Origin: Bryobacterales bacterium
GTDB lineage: Bacteria; Acidobacteriota; Terriglobia; Bryobacterales; Bryobacteraceae
Assembly: GCA_003170295.1 (NCBI GenBank)
Contig: PNAJ01000130.1
Coordinates: 1 to 36,892, forward strand
Length of the DNA: 36,892 nucleotides
Direction: 5' to 3'
Shown here: one piece after another, positions 1-8,145 of the stretch
Position numbering within the stretch: the first letter of the stretch is position 1
Layout: each line of letters begins with the position of its first letter
The notes under the pieces: model-generated
Seen by the model: the letters and a program-made list of their open reading frames with translations, nothing else
The model's database searches: none
What the model was told of the DNA's origin: nothing
Position numbers and translations under genes: made by a program

Positions 1-533
1 GATGTCAAGAGAAAAAGATTCTCCTCCGAGTTGGACCGGGCGAAATTCGCGTGGCATCCAGCCCCACCCTTCACGCTTTCACTAATTCGTTGTGAGGGGA
101 GCCATGTTTGCGTTCGCCGGCGGCTGGTTTCCGATTCCTGCTTTCCCTCGTATGAGAAGTGTTATTCAGCACGGCCCGGAGCCGTCAAGGGCGCGCCGGT
201 CGGCGCGGCATGGCGAACCCTTGACGGCTCCGGGCCGTGCTGAGAGGATCGAGGAAGAGGGAAAGCAGATGCTGGACTCCGAGGTCGATTTCTGAAACGC
301 GGCAAGCGAGACGGTTGCGCTTTGTGTGTCAACCATGATTCTATCTGAGACTCGTGGCCTATAGCTTTTTTAGGTTGTCCGAGGGGGCATAGGATTCAAC
401 AAGAGACTCGTGCTTGAGGCACATCTGCCTAATAACGGGGTGGATACTCTCCCTCGAACCCGAGCGTTTCGAGAATCGACTAGCCAGCGGCAGGGATGAG
501 CCCCGACGGATGACATTGACTCTCTTCACACGC
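1..533. other. Intergenic region with no convincing gene
   Basis: No reading frame here resembles a protein; the short frames at 31-295 run through a large palindrome and are most likely chance. The stretch contains the nested palindrome at 138-268, a direct repeat of gagactcgtg near 346 and 403, and the flank downstream of the IS110 transposase stop. The right end of the insertion sequence must lie somewhere in 270-533, but IS110 elements lack classical terminal inverted repeats, so I cannot place it. Confidence 0.6.
138..268. repeat. Large nested palindrome (25-bp perfect arms plus outer 12-bp arms)
   Basis: Positions 166-190 and 219-243 are perfect 25-bp inverted arms, beginning tcagcacggcccgg on the left. 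Outside them 138-149 (ctgctttccctc) pairs with 257-268 (gagggaaagcag). The 28-nt loop contains a further near-palindrome (gcgcgccg / cggcgcgg). The whole could form a long cruciform or RNA hairpin. No protein explains it. It may be a REP/MITE-like repeat; IS110/IS1111 elements are known to favour such palindromes, and the IS110 copy lies about 270 bp away. Function unknown. Confidence 0.8.
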
Positions 534-1601
534 TCAAGCTGCTTGCCTTTTCAATTGCCTTGGATCGAAAGGTCCTCCTTTTTTCCAAATCTTTAAAACG
601 ATCGCTGCAATCTTGCGAGCGAGAGTCAGGCGTGCCATCGCCGGCTTCATGCCGTTGGATAGCAAATCCTGATAGAGATCTCCCAGCACATTGCTGGAGC
701 GGCTGGCCTGCATAGCCGCGCCTTTGAACACACTCTTCAGATCATGGCTATGGTTGTGGTTGAGACCGCGCGGCGACGCCAGCCTTTTGGAAGGTTGTAG
801 TTGTCCTCCTGTGAACCGATATTCGCCACTGGTGCGTGTCCGCAGTGCCAGACCCGAATAGGCCCATAGTTGTCGTTTCGTTCGGAAGCGATGCGGCGTT
901 TGGAGCAGTGCGATCAAGAGCGCGACGCGGATCGGGCCCAGCAGAGGGACCTGTCGGAGAAGCTGTTGGGCGGCATGCTTCTTGCTTTCTGTCAGCAACT
1001 CCCGCCGCGCCTGCCGACGTATCTTCATCAAAGCGTCGAGTTGTTCATAAAGTTGCTCAGCGCGTCGACGCACAGCCGCCTCCGACAGTTGTTCCAGCCA
1101 ACTGTTGCGGTGGCGCGGTGAATACACCTTTTCTCCAGCACAGGGAATCGCCCAGCTTCGATAGAGGGCTTTCGTCCGATTCATCACACGGGTGAGATCC
1201 TTGGTCACGGTGAGATAGCTACGGCTCAGTTCCCGCAATGTGCGCACCCCGGAATCGCCGTGATAAACCGGCGTGAGAAGTCCCGCTCGAAGCAACTCGC
1301 TGAGCTTCCGTGCATCCACCCGATCGTTCTTATTGCCTGCCTTCAGTAGCGCGTTCTTCCGCGGATCGCAGACCACCACCTGGGCCACGGGAGGTTTCAC
1401 CAGGTCGTACAGCCAGGCCGCACTGGTTCCTTCCTCAAACGTGACCCATAAGCTCCCACGCAATCCTTGAATGAATTCCAGGATGGTGCGTGCCTTGGTT
1501 TCAATGACGCACTCCATCACCAGCTTTCCGGCCTCGTCCCTCACCGCAGCCGAAATACTGGCCTGATGCACGTCCATGCCGATATACTTTCTGCTCTCCA
1601 T
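534..1601 (-). CDS. IS110-family transposase (DEDD, intact)
   Basis: A 355-residue protein with the IS110 architecture. The N-terminal RuvC-like DEDD domain shows YIGMDVHQ (Asp10), an acidic pair in WVTFEEGTS (about residue 56) and NKNDRVDARKL (about 91-100). The C-terminal Transposase_20 domain begins near LLGPIRVALL and keeps an SG in RTRTSGEYR, where the family has its catalytic serine. Length and both domains look complete. I chose the ATG at 1601 (MESRKYIGMD) because a ggag lies about 9 nt upstream and the homologous region begins there; an in-frame ATG at 1676 would add 25 unrelated residues. In this family a bridge RNA from a noncoding end of the element guides target choice; I cannot identify it by eye. 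Confidence 0.93.
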   Translation of the reverse strand: MESRKYIGMDVHQASISAAVRDEAGKLVMECVIETKARTILEFIQGLRGSLWVTFEEGTSAAWLYDLVKPPVAQVVVCDPRKNALLKAGNKNDRVDARKLSELLRAGLLTPVYHGDSGVRTLRELSRSYLTVTKDLTRVMNRTKALYRSWAIPCAGEKVYSPRHRNSWLEQLSEAAVRRRAEQLYEQLDALMKIRRQARRELLTESKKHAAQQLLRQVPLLGPIRVALLIALLQTPHRFRTKRQLWAYSGLALRTRTSGEYRFTGGQLQPSKRLASPRGLNHNHSHDLKSVFKGAAMQASRSSNVLGDLYQDLLSNGMKPAMARLTLARKIAAIVLKIWKKGGPFDPRQLKRQAA

Positions 1602-2078
1602 GTGTTTTGCTCCGTTCCGTCGGTCATAAGCCGACGCTAAAAGCCTATCTGAAAAGGGCGCCCCTTCATAATGCATTCAACGGCGACTCGGCTTCAGACC
1701 CGCATAGTTGCGCAAATGACGGACTAACGCAGGTCGGGCGTCTCCGTTGCCGGAGGCAGCCGACAGTCACGGGAGGCTGGAGCCACCTCAGCGGCCCGAA
1801 GTGCCGAAAGTCTCCGTTTGGCGTCATCGGGCATCCCGTTATTTCACGTGAGCCACTTATTAGACAGGCGCCGGCGCTACATCCACCAGCACGGGCTCAT
1901 GTTCCATTCACAGGTTTGGTCTGACTGGCCGGCTTTGGTTCATCCACCCGGCGACGGAACCTGGTTGGAGCTACGCGATGACGGGGTCGGCTCAACAACG
2001 ATCAAGTGGAAAACGGCAGGATGGGTGCTTCTGGGAGTCGGGGTCTTGAGTACGATTTCGGTTGCTTGCCCTCGGTAC
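1602..2078. other. Noncoding stretch upstream of the transposase
   Basis: No convincing gene is seen on either strand. The part next to the transposase (about 1602-1800) should be the 5' noncoding end of the IS110 element, where IS110-group elements encode their bridge RNA; this is inference from the family. The part toward 2078 may belong to the degraded group II intron whose 3' end is proposed at 2079-2143. The boundary between the two is not visible to me. Confidence 0.4.
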
Positions 2079-2143
2079 GAACCGTATGTGTAAACGCGCT
2101 AATGCGGATCTGTGCGGGGGCGATCAGCGATGGTCGTCCCTAC
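2079..2143 (+). mobile_element. Probable 3' end of a group II intron (domains V and VI), degenerate
   Basis: Positions 2079-2110 fold as a domain V-like hairpin: a 9-position lower stem (gaaccgtat / atgcggatc, one mismatch), a two-base bulge (TA) on the 3' side, a 4-bp upper stem (gtgt / gcgc) and a 4-base loop. After a short linker containing tgtgcgg, 2117-2125 (ggggcgatc) pairs with 2132-2140 (ggtcgtccc) over 9 bp, as domain VI would, followed by taccgg where introns of this kind end. The canonical AGC/CGC triad is not clear, and I see no reverse transcriptase upstream, so it would be a remnant. The call rests on folding by eye and resemblance to known intron 3' ends. Confidence 0.45.
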
Positions 2144-2244
2144 CGGGACAGTTGGAATTTTGCGGCTCCTCGACGCTGCCCCAAACCCCGAATTTGAAAA
2201 AGTAATGTACGGTTACGTCATCCAGGCGCTATGAGAACGTCTTC

Positions 2245-2430
2245 CTAAAGGTCGTTTCGCCAACTCGGCTTGAACTCAGGCACATTATTGGAGTCGATGT
2301 GGATTTCTTCGCGCAGACAGCCGAGTCTACGAGGCCGATCCTTGGTCTTTCGAGGACTTAGGAATTTGGTCCAGACCGCGGCTAGGGTAACCGCGAAAAC
2401 AACACTCAAAACAATAAACTCCAAACTCAT
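2245..2430 (-). CDS. Possible small single-span membrane protein
   Basis: A 61-residue frame from the ATG at 2430 gives an N-terminal hydrophobic helix (about residues 3-24, EFIVLSVVFAVTLAAVW) followed by a basic, charged tail. This fits a small type of inner-membrane protein, but no family is recognised. There is no clear ribosome binding site. It sits alone among broken and mobile DNA, so it may be a chance frame or the tail of a lost gene. Confidence 0.3.
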   Translation of the reverse strand: MSLEFIVLSVVFAVTLAAVWTKFLSPRKTKDRPRRLGCLREEIHIDSNNVPEFKPSWRNDL

Positions 2431-2708
2431 CTGCGGACATAATAAGCGGTGAGGTATTACTTGTCGATGGGATAAAGGTCCCAGCACTTAGTACTTCTGG
2501 GGCAATGTATTCAAGTCAACCGACATCTGCTAGCGGCTCCGGTGGCCGACGAGGCCCCGGTGCGGCCTTGGCGAGAGATCCGGCGATCGGCGATATCCTG
2601 GGAATCAACCCGGCCCTCGACTTCGAAGTTCACGAGTTGCGGCGCGCGGAGCGAACCGATCCGCTCTGTTCTAGGTCCCTTTCAGTCAGTAGACGCATAG
2701 GCGCATAA
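2431..2708. other. Intergenic stretch, nothing recognised
   Basis: Short frames exist on both strands, but none has a recognisable family or ribosome binding site. It ends at the stop codon at 2706-2708 that closes the frame of the truncated repeat protein that follows. Confidence 0.5.
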
Positions 2709-3698
2709 ATAATTTGTTCAAGATTAACACGTGGGTGGGGAAAGCGGGTCACCGAGACACCCGTCGGTGTCTCCGACAGCGAGACGATCACCACGACGGA
2801 TACGCCCTTCGTCGCGGTTACGCCTCCGCTGGTCCCCAATGCCGCGCCGCTGGCGTACTTCTCGGCGGGGAGTCTCGGCTTCGGAGGGCAGACGGGGACT
2901 CAGCCGTTGTCCGTTTCGAACCTGGGGCAAGCGAATCTTAATCTGGCCGCGTCTCCCCCGGCATCGCCCTTCAGTATTGCGCAGACATTCTGCTCGGGTG
3001 GGGCATCATCCTTGCCGACAACCCTCCCGCCTGGGGGGACCTGCTTCTTTTCCATTGCTTACTCGGAGAAAGCCCCGGGTACTCCGACCGGTACCATCAC
3101 CTTCACCGACAACGCGAGTTTGAGCAATCTTACCAGCACGTCTTCCGGATCGAATTTCACGCAGTCGGTTCCGCTAAGTGCCTTTGGAGCGGGCGCGGGG
3201 CCGCCATCGCTGCCGCCGACGTCGGTGTCCATTTCAGTGAGTGAAGCGATCACGGTAGTCGATACCGACACCGCCTCGGTGCCGCCCGTCAGCACTGCGG
3301 TTACGCTGGCGACTATCCCGATCGGCCTGTTGGTCAGCGTGGACGGCGGCACTCCACAAGTGGCGCCCGCCACGTTCAGGGAGACTCCTATTCTCGGTGG
3401 GAGAACTGGGGCAAACATCGAGTTCCAAAAAATCGCCGGCGGGCAGATTGGGGCGATTTCAAAGAAGATCGATCCAGGGAGAGTCCTTAATCTCATCTCC
3501 TTCGTGGACGGACTCGACGACTTTGTTCAGGGCGGAGTGTGCGGCCAAAATGCCGAACCTGACGCACTGGCGTCCGCATCAGATAACGCCTCCAATCCAA
3601 AGGTGGTGGTGATGATGGGCGGCTCCAAGAACCTGACGACGGCGCAGGATCTGCTCCACAAGGCGAGTCTGGCACTCGCTATGATCGGCGAGTATTAG
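2709..3698 (+). pseudogene. 5'-truncated repeat-domain surface protein
   Basis: An open frame from just after a stop at 2706 to TAG at 3698 has no ATG or GTG near its beginning; the first possible start is a TTG at 2907 inside a conserved-looking domain. Before that the frame already encodes acidobacterial adhesin-like sequence (a TETPVGVSDSETITTTDTP stretch, then a beta-sandwich-like segment around YFSAGSLGFGGQTGTQ). After it comes an SVSEAITVVDTDTASV repeat and a SVDGGTPQVAP segment, typical of large Thr/Ser/Val-rich exported proteins with Ig-like or ASH-type domains. The last 100 residues (ending TAQDLLHKASLALAMIGEY) are unrecognised. This is most likely the 3' end of a larger secreted protein gene cut by rearrangement; translation from the TTG is possible but unlikely. 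Confidence 0.6.
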
Positions 3699-3734
3699 GA
3701 GTCCCTGACCGCGATGCGGGATGAGGAGGCAACG

Positions 3735-3860
3735 ATGAACCGCTCACTCAGACACGCTCTCCTTGTGAGTTTTCTGATGCCGGCTGCCAGGGTCCCCAAT
3801 AAACGGCGCAGGATCTGCTTAATTTGGCCAGCGAGGAGTTCTCGGTGATCGAGGGGTAGA
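3735..3860 (+). pseudogene. Collapsed exported-protein gene (start fused to a distant 3' end)
   Basis: A strong aggagg at 3724-3729 precedes an ATG at 3735 that starts a signal-peptide-like sequence (MNRSLRHALLVSFLMPAA). After about 21 codons the sequence jumps, in a different frame, to acggcgcaggatctgct, which encodes TAQDLLNLASEEFSVIEG and a stop at 3858-3860. That tail is clearly related to the tail of the neighbouring frame (TAQDLLHKASLALAMIGEY, stop at 3698). The simplest reading is a second, paralogous gene that lost almost all of its body by deletion. From 3861 to 4115 nothing recognisable was found. Confidence 0.55.
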
Positions 3861-4115
3861 GATCACCGAGCAGCACTGGAGGTCTACGTAATTATGTGGC
3901 AGCGATTGTTTGTGCTCACCCTTTTGCGGGATGCCCGCGCTCTGGGCAGATCAGTGTGACGGTCTCCCGGCCGCTCCCCCCCGCCAAATCTCCCGACACG
4001 GGCGACCCTGATTCCTCGAACGCGAACATCCCTATCTCTTCGCGCTCTTTTCGGTTGTCCGTAAAACTAAGGTGGACCATCTCCAGTCATCTGCGGTTAG
4101 AATAAATGAACGAGA

Positions 4116-4277
4116 TTATTGGCCTGTTACTATCGGAAAGGTGCGGTTGCGGAAAGAGCCTTCTTCCACCGCCAGGCCCTCCTCGTTGAGGATCAAATAG
4201 CGGCTCATCTTGTCGCCCAAATCGATCCCAATCGTCTCGGCTGGATGCCGCTCGGCAACTTTGATATTCTTCTTCAT
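4116..4277 (-). pseudogene. N-terminal fragment of a second IS110-family transposase
   Basis: A 53-residue frame begins at an ATG at 4277 with aaggaga about 9 nt upstream. It encodes ETIGIDLGDKMSRYLILNEE followed by GLAVEEGSFRNRTF, the start of an IS110-type RuvC/DEDD domain with its first Asp, then leaves the family and stops. The rest of the transposase is absent. About 100 nt of upstream sequence (to about 4380) may be the retained left end of that element. It is not a copy of the intact transposase at 534-1601, which starts YIGMDVHQASISAAV. Confidence 0.7.
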
Positions 4278-4385
4278 GGCTGGTTCTCCTTTGCACCTTC
4301 ATTGAGTGCGCTCACAGCTTATCGCTGTTCCAAGGTGGCCAGCCGTCTCATTCTATCTGTCCCCATTTTTCGCCCCGTCGATAAA

Positions 4386-4765
4386 CTACCCCATCGTGTA
4401 GAAAAATTCCTCGTGCGTAATCTTCCCGTCCTTAACGGTATAAGCGCCGCCTCATCCATCACGAATCGCTTGCCAGCCATCGGCCCAGACTTCGCCGTCA
4501 GTTCGTATTTGTAACGCACGATGAAGCGATCGCCGTGCGGGAACGGACCCTCGATCTCAGCCTTGTGAATCTCATGGTTCTCGACCCACCACTTCCCCTT
4601 AGCTTTAGTCGCCTCAACTCCCTCCATACGTGCAGGCATGTTCGGCCCGCTCGCCGCTTCAATACTGACGATCTGGGGATGGTAAAGCAGTTCCATAGCC
4701 TCAAAGTGCTTGTCTTCGCGGCACAACTCCACCAACTTCTTTCCAACGGTCAACGTATCGCTCAT
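4386..4765 (-). pseudogene. SnoaL/NTF2-like protein with a one-base frameshift near its end
   Basis: From the ATG at 4765 (ggagga 5 nt upstream) the frame reads MSDTLTVGKKLVELCREDK and continues as a SnoaL-like/NTF2-fold protein of about 125 residues (a family of small cone-shaped enzymes and binding proteins). At about 4440-4445 (ggtataagcgccg on the plus strand) one base appears missing: adding one A restores YTVKDGKITHEEFFYTMG and a stop at 4386-4388, the normal family ending. As written, the frame instead runs on with unrelated residues to about 4319. It may be a real recent mutation or a sequencing error. It follows 4905-5627 on the same strand. Confidence 0.65.
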
Positions 4766-4824
4766 ATGAATCCTCCGAGCCAAGAATATCAAAAACAAAG
4801 TCAAGATCACCGCGCTTTGGTGGC

Positions 4825-4860
4825 GCGGGCTTCAGCCTGCAGCGACGGCTTAAGCCGGCG
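4825..4860. repeat. REP-like double palindrome
   Basis: 4825-4840 reads gcgggcttcagcctgc, an imperfect hairpin, and 4846-4857 is the perfect 12-bp palindrome cggcttaagccg. Such 'gcgggcttcagcc / ggcttaagcc' pairs are common interspersed palindromes in bacterial genomes. It sits between two minus-strand genes and could act as an mRNA 3' end. No copy elsewhere in the window was noticed. Confidence 0.5.
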
Positions 4861-4904
4861 TCCGCTTGTGCTCTTTCGCTGAGCCGCCCGTGCAAGCTCG
4901 TCGC

Positions 4905-5627
4905 CTACTCGCACGTGGCAATGGGCTTTTTGGGGCGGAGCCGAGGATCGCAAGTTCCATTGCAACGTTCGAGGTAAAGAGACCAGTAGCTCGATTCGAT
5001 TCCTTCCTGGATAATGTAGCCAGGCCAGTTCAATGGGTAGAATCCTGCGCGACTCACGCGAACATAATACGCTCCGGGAGCCAGCGCGTCGAACCTGAAC
5101 CCTCCCTGCGAGTCGGTCTTCGTAGTACCGCAGACCTCGCCGGTAGCGCACATCAACCTTGCCTCCGCGCCAGCGACCGGCGGACCTTCTTTCCCAATTT
5201 GGCCCTTGTCCACTCGAACGCTGCCCACCAGATTGCCGACATGCTCTTTCGACGGCATCAACAGAATAGACTTCAGCACCGCATGACCACCACAGTCCGC
5301 GAGGGACCCGAGTTCAAGCTGCAGCGTCGGCATCGCCTTCTGCTCGCCATCCCCAAGCTGAATCGATGTCAGGGTAAGGATGCGGAAGCCGCGAGAATGG
5401 AGCCTCAGACTATATTTTCCTGGTTGCAGCGCAGAGAAACGATAGACCCCAGCAGTGTCAGCCGTGGCAAGCAATTTACTGTTGGGCGAACCCTCAATCC
5501 ACAACTCAGCGTCAGTACTGGGAATCCCGGCTCCAGTAATATCCTTCACTTTGCCAATGAGACCAGCAGTGCCATCCTGTGCAATGGCCAAGCATGCTCC
5601 CATCAAAATAACGCCGAGAACGTTCAT
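4905..5627 (-). CDS. Exported carboxypeptidase-regulatory-like domain protein
   Basis: A 240-residue protein with a signal peptide (MNVLGVILMGACLAIAQ). Two transthyretin-like/CarboxypepD_reg beta-sandwich domains follow. The first is about residues 20-110, with the hallmark AGVYRFSALQPGKYSLRLH. The second is about 130-220, with GGFRFDALAPGAYYVRVSR. Such domains occur in exported and TonB-associated proteins of Acidobacteriota, but this protein has no barrel or enzyme domain. Cysteines in the C-terminal part (MCATGEVCGT, ERCNGTCDP) could form disulphides outside the cytoplasm. It begins 35 bp after the propeller/phosphatase gene ends, so the two are probably cotranscribed. Specific role unknown. 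Confidence 0.8.
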   Translation of the reverse strand: MNVLGVILMGACLAIAQDGTAGLIGKVKDITGAGIPSTDAELWIEGSPNSKLLATADTAGVYRFSALQPGKYSLRLHSRGFRILTLTSIQLGDGEQKAMPTLQLELGSLADCGGHAVLKSILLMPSKEHVGNLVGSVRVDKGQIGKEGPPVAGAEARLMCATGEVCGTTKTDSQGGFRFDALAPGAYYVRVSRAGFYPLNWPGYIIQEGIESSYWSLYLERCNGTCDPRLRPKKPIATCE

Positions 5628-5662
5628 TCAGTTTTTCTCAACTTCAGGCAAGGCAATCTCTT

Positions 5663-8143
5663 CTACCTGTCGTCATCATCCATATCCATAGCCAGTGGAG
5701 CAAACACACTCCGCATCAGCGCCGGATACTTCACTTGATGCCCCTTAGCATCCGCCCACAAAATCCGATTGAGCTTCGCAGCCGGAGCCCGATCCGGCAA
5801 ATCGAATTCCATTTTTGACGAAGCCTCGGCATCTCTTCGCGCCGCTCCATGCAGGGCCTTCAATGGTGGATTCACTTCAAACAAATCGTGCTTCGGCTGT
5901 TCCGCGCTAAACGCCGTAAAATGCGGAGTCGCCGTGAAACTAGCCCGCATATCCGCCGCAATCAAATCGAACAGCGACATCGTCGGCAGCCCGAGAATCA
6001 GCTCCATCGTTTTCAGCATTCCCGGATTCGAATAAAACGTCGAATCCACCGCTCCCCTCTTTATATAAGGACCAACAGCCAGCGCCACCGTGCGATGCCC
6101 GTCCACGTGATCGACGCCATTCTGCGCGTCGTCTTCGATGATGAAAATCTGCATCGTCTTCCAAAACTTGCTGTGACTCAGCGCCTCGACAATTTGCCCC
6201 ACCGCGTAATCGTTATCCGCGACCATCGCCTTCGCCGTCGATGCACCGGACGCCGTTCCCTGCGTGTGATTGCTCGGCAGTTGCACGATGGTTAAATTCG
6301 GCATCGTGTCCCATTTTTTCAGCTCCGCGATAAAAATCTGCGCCCGCACCACATCCGGAATGTTCGTCGAATACGCTGGAAAATTCTTCGCCAGAATTTT
6401 ATTCACAATCGGCGCGGTGATGTTCCACTTCGAAGTGAAATCCGCGCCGTCTTTCCACTGCTTTAGCAGTTCCGCGCGAGCGTCGCGCGCCGTCGACGTT
6501 ACGCCTGCATACTCGCCGAAAATCCGCACTGTTTTTTTCATGCGGAGCGCCGATTCCCAAATGAATCCACCTGCCGATGGCGCAATCGGATCGGAACCAT
6601 CGAACGGATAACTGCGGCCTTCATATCCAGGCCATAAACAATATGCGGTTTCATTCGCTTGCGTCAGCCACTGGTGCCCGTCGGCGCTATTGCCTCCGGC
6701 GGCGTAGAAATTATCGAGCGTCACATATTCACGCGCCAGCTTGTGTTGATTGGGCGTCACCGCTTCGCCATAAATCGCGAACGAAGCTTCGCCGTTGCCC
6801 TTCCCGAGATCGCCCAGCACCTGATCGTAAGTGCGGTTTTCCTTAACGATATAGACGATATGCTCGATCGTCGAAGGCTCGCCCGCGCGCTCGGGAACAG
6901 GCACCGGTTTTACCCCCACCCGCACTTTTTCGTCAGTCGCAGGCGGCACCATCAAGTTGTTCACGATGACCGCGTTGGTCATCGACGCCAGTTGCGCGGC
7001 GTCGGGTATCGGCATCACATGAATCGAGCCTCGTTCCGCGTGCACATAGCGATGCTTCGGATCGTCGCGCCATCCCGAGCCGACGCCGAGCAATGTTCCG
7101 ATCGCAAGATGCCCTTCTGAAATCGACAAACTGTTGGGAACCCAGGCGGTTGGGATCAAGCCCTTCTGCTTTCCGTCCGCGGCATTCAGCACCGCAACGG
7201 CGTTAATTCCTCCGCAGGCGACATAAAGCGTGCCACCCAAAATCGCCAGCGCCGTTGGCGCGATGCCCGCTACTTTTTTTGAAAATGGATGTAATTCAAA
7301 AGTTTGCACCACCACATTGCGATTAGTGTCGATCACCGAAATCGAGTCCTGATTGCCATTGGCGACATACAAGCGCGCCGAAGCTTCATCCCACACAATC
7401 GCCGTGGGATGCAGGCCGACGGCGATCGATTGTTCGACGGCACCCATGACCAGATCGATGCGCGAAACGGATCCGGTCGATGCAATTCCGCGCTCATCGG
7501 TCACGACGCGATCGGCTCCGGACGCGGCGGTCAGCTCCCCCGATTTCGGCAGGCGGCCGCCCCAGTTGGTTACATAAGCGATAGTTGCGTCTGAGTTTAG
7601 AGCCGCGCCGAAGGGAGCAATTTCAGTCTTGACCGCGCGCACGGTGCCTTTCGAGAGATCGGCAATCGCGAGCGTATTCGCGTGAATCAGCGGCACGACG
7701 GCGATGCGGCCCGTCGCGGCCAGCGCGCCCGAATTGGCGCTCGATCCGAGCTTCCAGGCGGTGTGCGAACCGTCGCGGCGGACGCTCCAAAGCTCGGCTT
7801 CTCTTTGGTTTGCAATGTTCACCAGCGCCCGGTCAGCCGAGGCATCGTAGCGGATGCCCTGAAGTCCGGCCGCACCCGGAAAAGCGATGTGCGCCAGTAC
7901 TTTATTCGCGCGCCAGTCCAAGAACGTAATCCCGCCTTTGTGCAGCACCCACAATTCATCTTGTGTTTTTCCGAACGCGACGCCGTAGACGCGTCCGTTA
8001 AACACCGATTGCAGGCCGGCGGGCGTGATGGCCTGCCGCGTGGTGATGACGCCGGGGTCGGAAACGGTCCGCTCTTGTGAGAAGGCGGTCGCGAGAACGG
8101 TCAGGAAGAGTGCGTATTTCGGCATGCGCGGTACGATTAGCAT
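5663..8143 (-). CDS. Exported YncE-like beta-propeller / alkaline phosphatase-superfamily fusion
   Basis: An 826-residue protein with a signal peptide (MPKYALFLTVLATAFSQ). The first half (about residues 40-400) is a YVTN/YncE-type beta-propeller with phrases such as ARLYVANGNQDSISVIDTN. The second half is a phosphoesterase of the alkaline phosphatase superfamily: EHIVYIVKENRTYDQVLGD near 435, NSADGHQWLTQANETAY, LPSNHTQGT and FIIEDDAQNGVDHVDGHR, which carry the expected metal-binding Asp/His residues. The arrangement matches the known 'bifunctional YncE family/alkaline phosphatase family' proteins; substrate unknown, probably a periplasmic phosphate ester. Start uncertain: ATG at 8143 or at 8125 (MPKYAL); neither has a good ribosome binding site. 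It is divergent from the MATE gene and leads the operon with 4905-5627. Confidence 0.85.
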   Translation of the reverse strand: MLIVPRMPKYALFLTVLATAFSQERTVSDPGVITTRQAITPAGLQSVFNGRVYGVAFGKTQDELWVLHKGGITFLDWRANKVLAHIAFPGAAGLQGIRYDASADRALVNIANQREAELWSVRRDGSHTAWKLGSSANSGALAATGRIAVVPLIHANTLAIADLSKGTVRAVKTEIAPFGAALNSDATIAYVTNWGGRLPKSGELTAASGADRVVTDERGIASTGSVSRIDLVMGAVEQSIAVGLHPTAIVWDEASARLYVANGNQDSISVIDTNRNVVVQTFELHPFSKKVAGIAPTALAILGGTLYVACGGINAVAVLNAADGKQKGLIPTAWVPNSLSISEGHLAIGTLLGVGSGWRDDPKHRYVHAERGSIHVMPIPDAAQLASMTNAVIVNNLMVPPATDEKVRVGVKPVPVPERAGEPSTIEHIVYIVKENRTYDQVLGDLGKGNGEASFAIYGEAVTPNQHKLAREYVTLDNFYAAGGNSADGHQWLTQANETAYCLWPGYEGRSYPFDGSDPIAPSAGGFIWESALRMKKTVRIFGEYAGVTSTARDARAELLKQWKDGADFTSKWNITAPIVNKILAKNFPAYSTNIPDVVRAQIFIAELKKWDTMPNLTIVQLPSNHTQGTASGASTAKAMVADNDYAVGQIVEALSHSKFWKTMQIFIIEDDAQNGVDHVDGHRTVALAVGPYIKRGAVDSTFYSNPGMLKTMELILGLPTMSLFDLIAADMRASFTATPHFTAFSAEQPKHDLFEVNPPLKALHGAARRDAEASSKMEFDLPDRAPAAKLNRILWADAKGHQVKYPALMRSVFAPLAMDMDDDDR

Positions 8144-8145
8144 AG

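Noticed and set aside
31..295. Short frames across the first 300 bp
   Set aside because: They run through a perfect palindrome and have no ribosome binding site or family likeness.
1602..1676. N-terminal extension of the IS110 transposase to 1676
   Set aside because: The added 25 residues are unlike the family, and the internal ATG at 1601 has a good ribosome binding site.
3896..4105. Plus-strand frame of 69 residues
   Set aside because: No family likeness or ribosome binding site; it lies between remnants of other genes.
4866..5738. 290-codon plus-strand frame
   Set aside because: Antisense to the carboxypeptidase-regulatory-like gene, which has a signal peptide and clear domain repeats.
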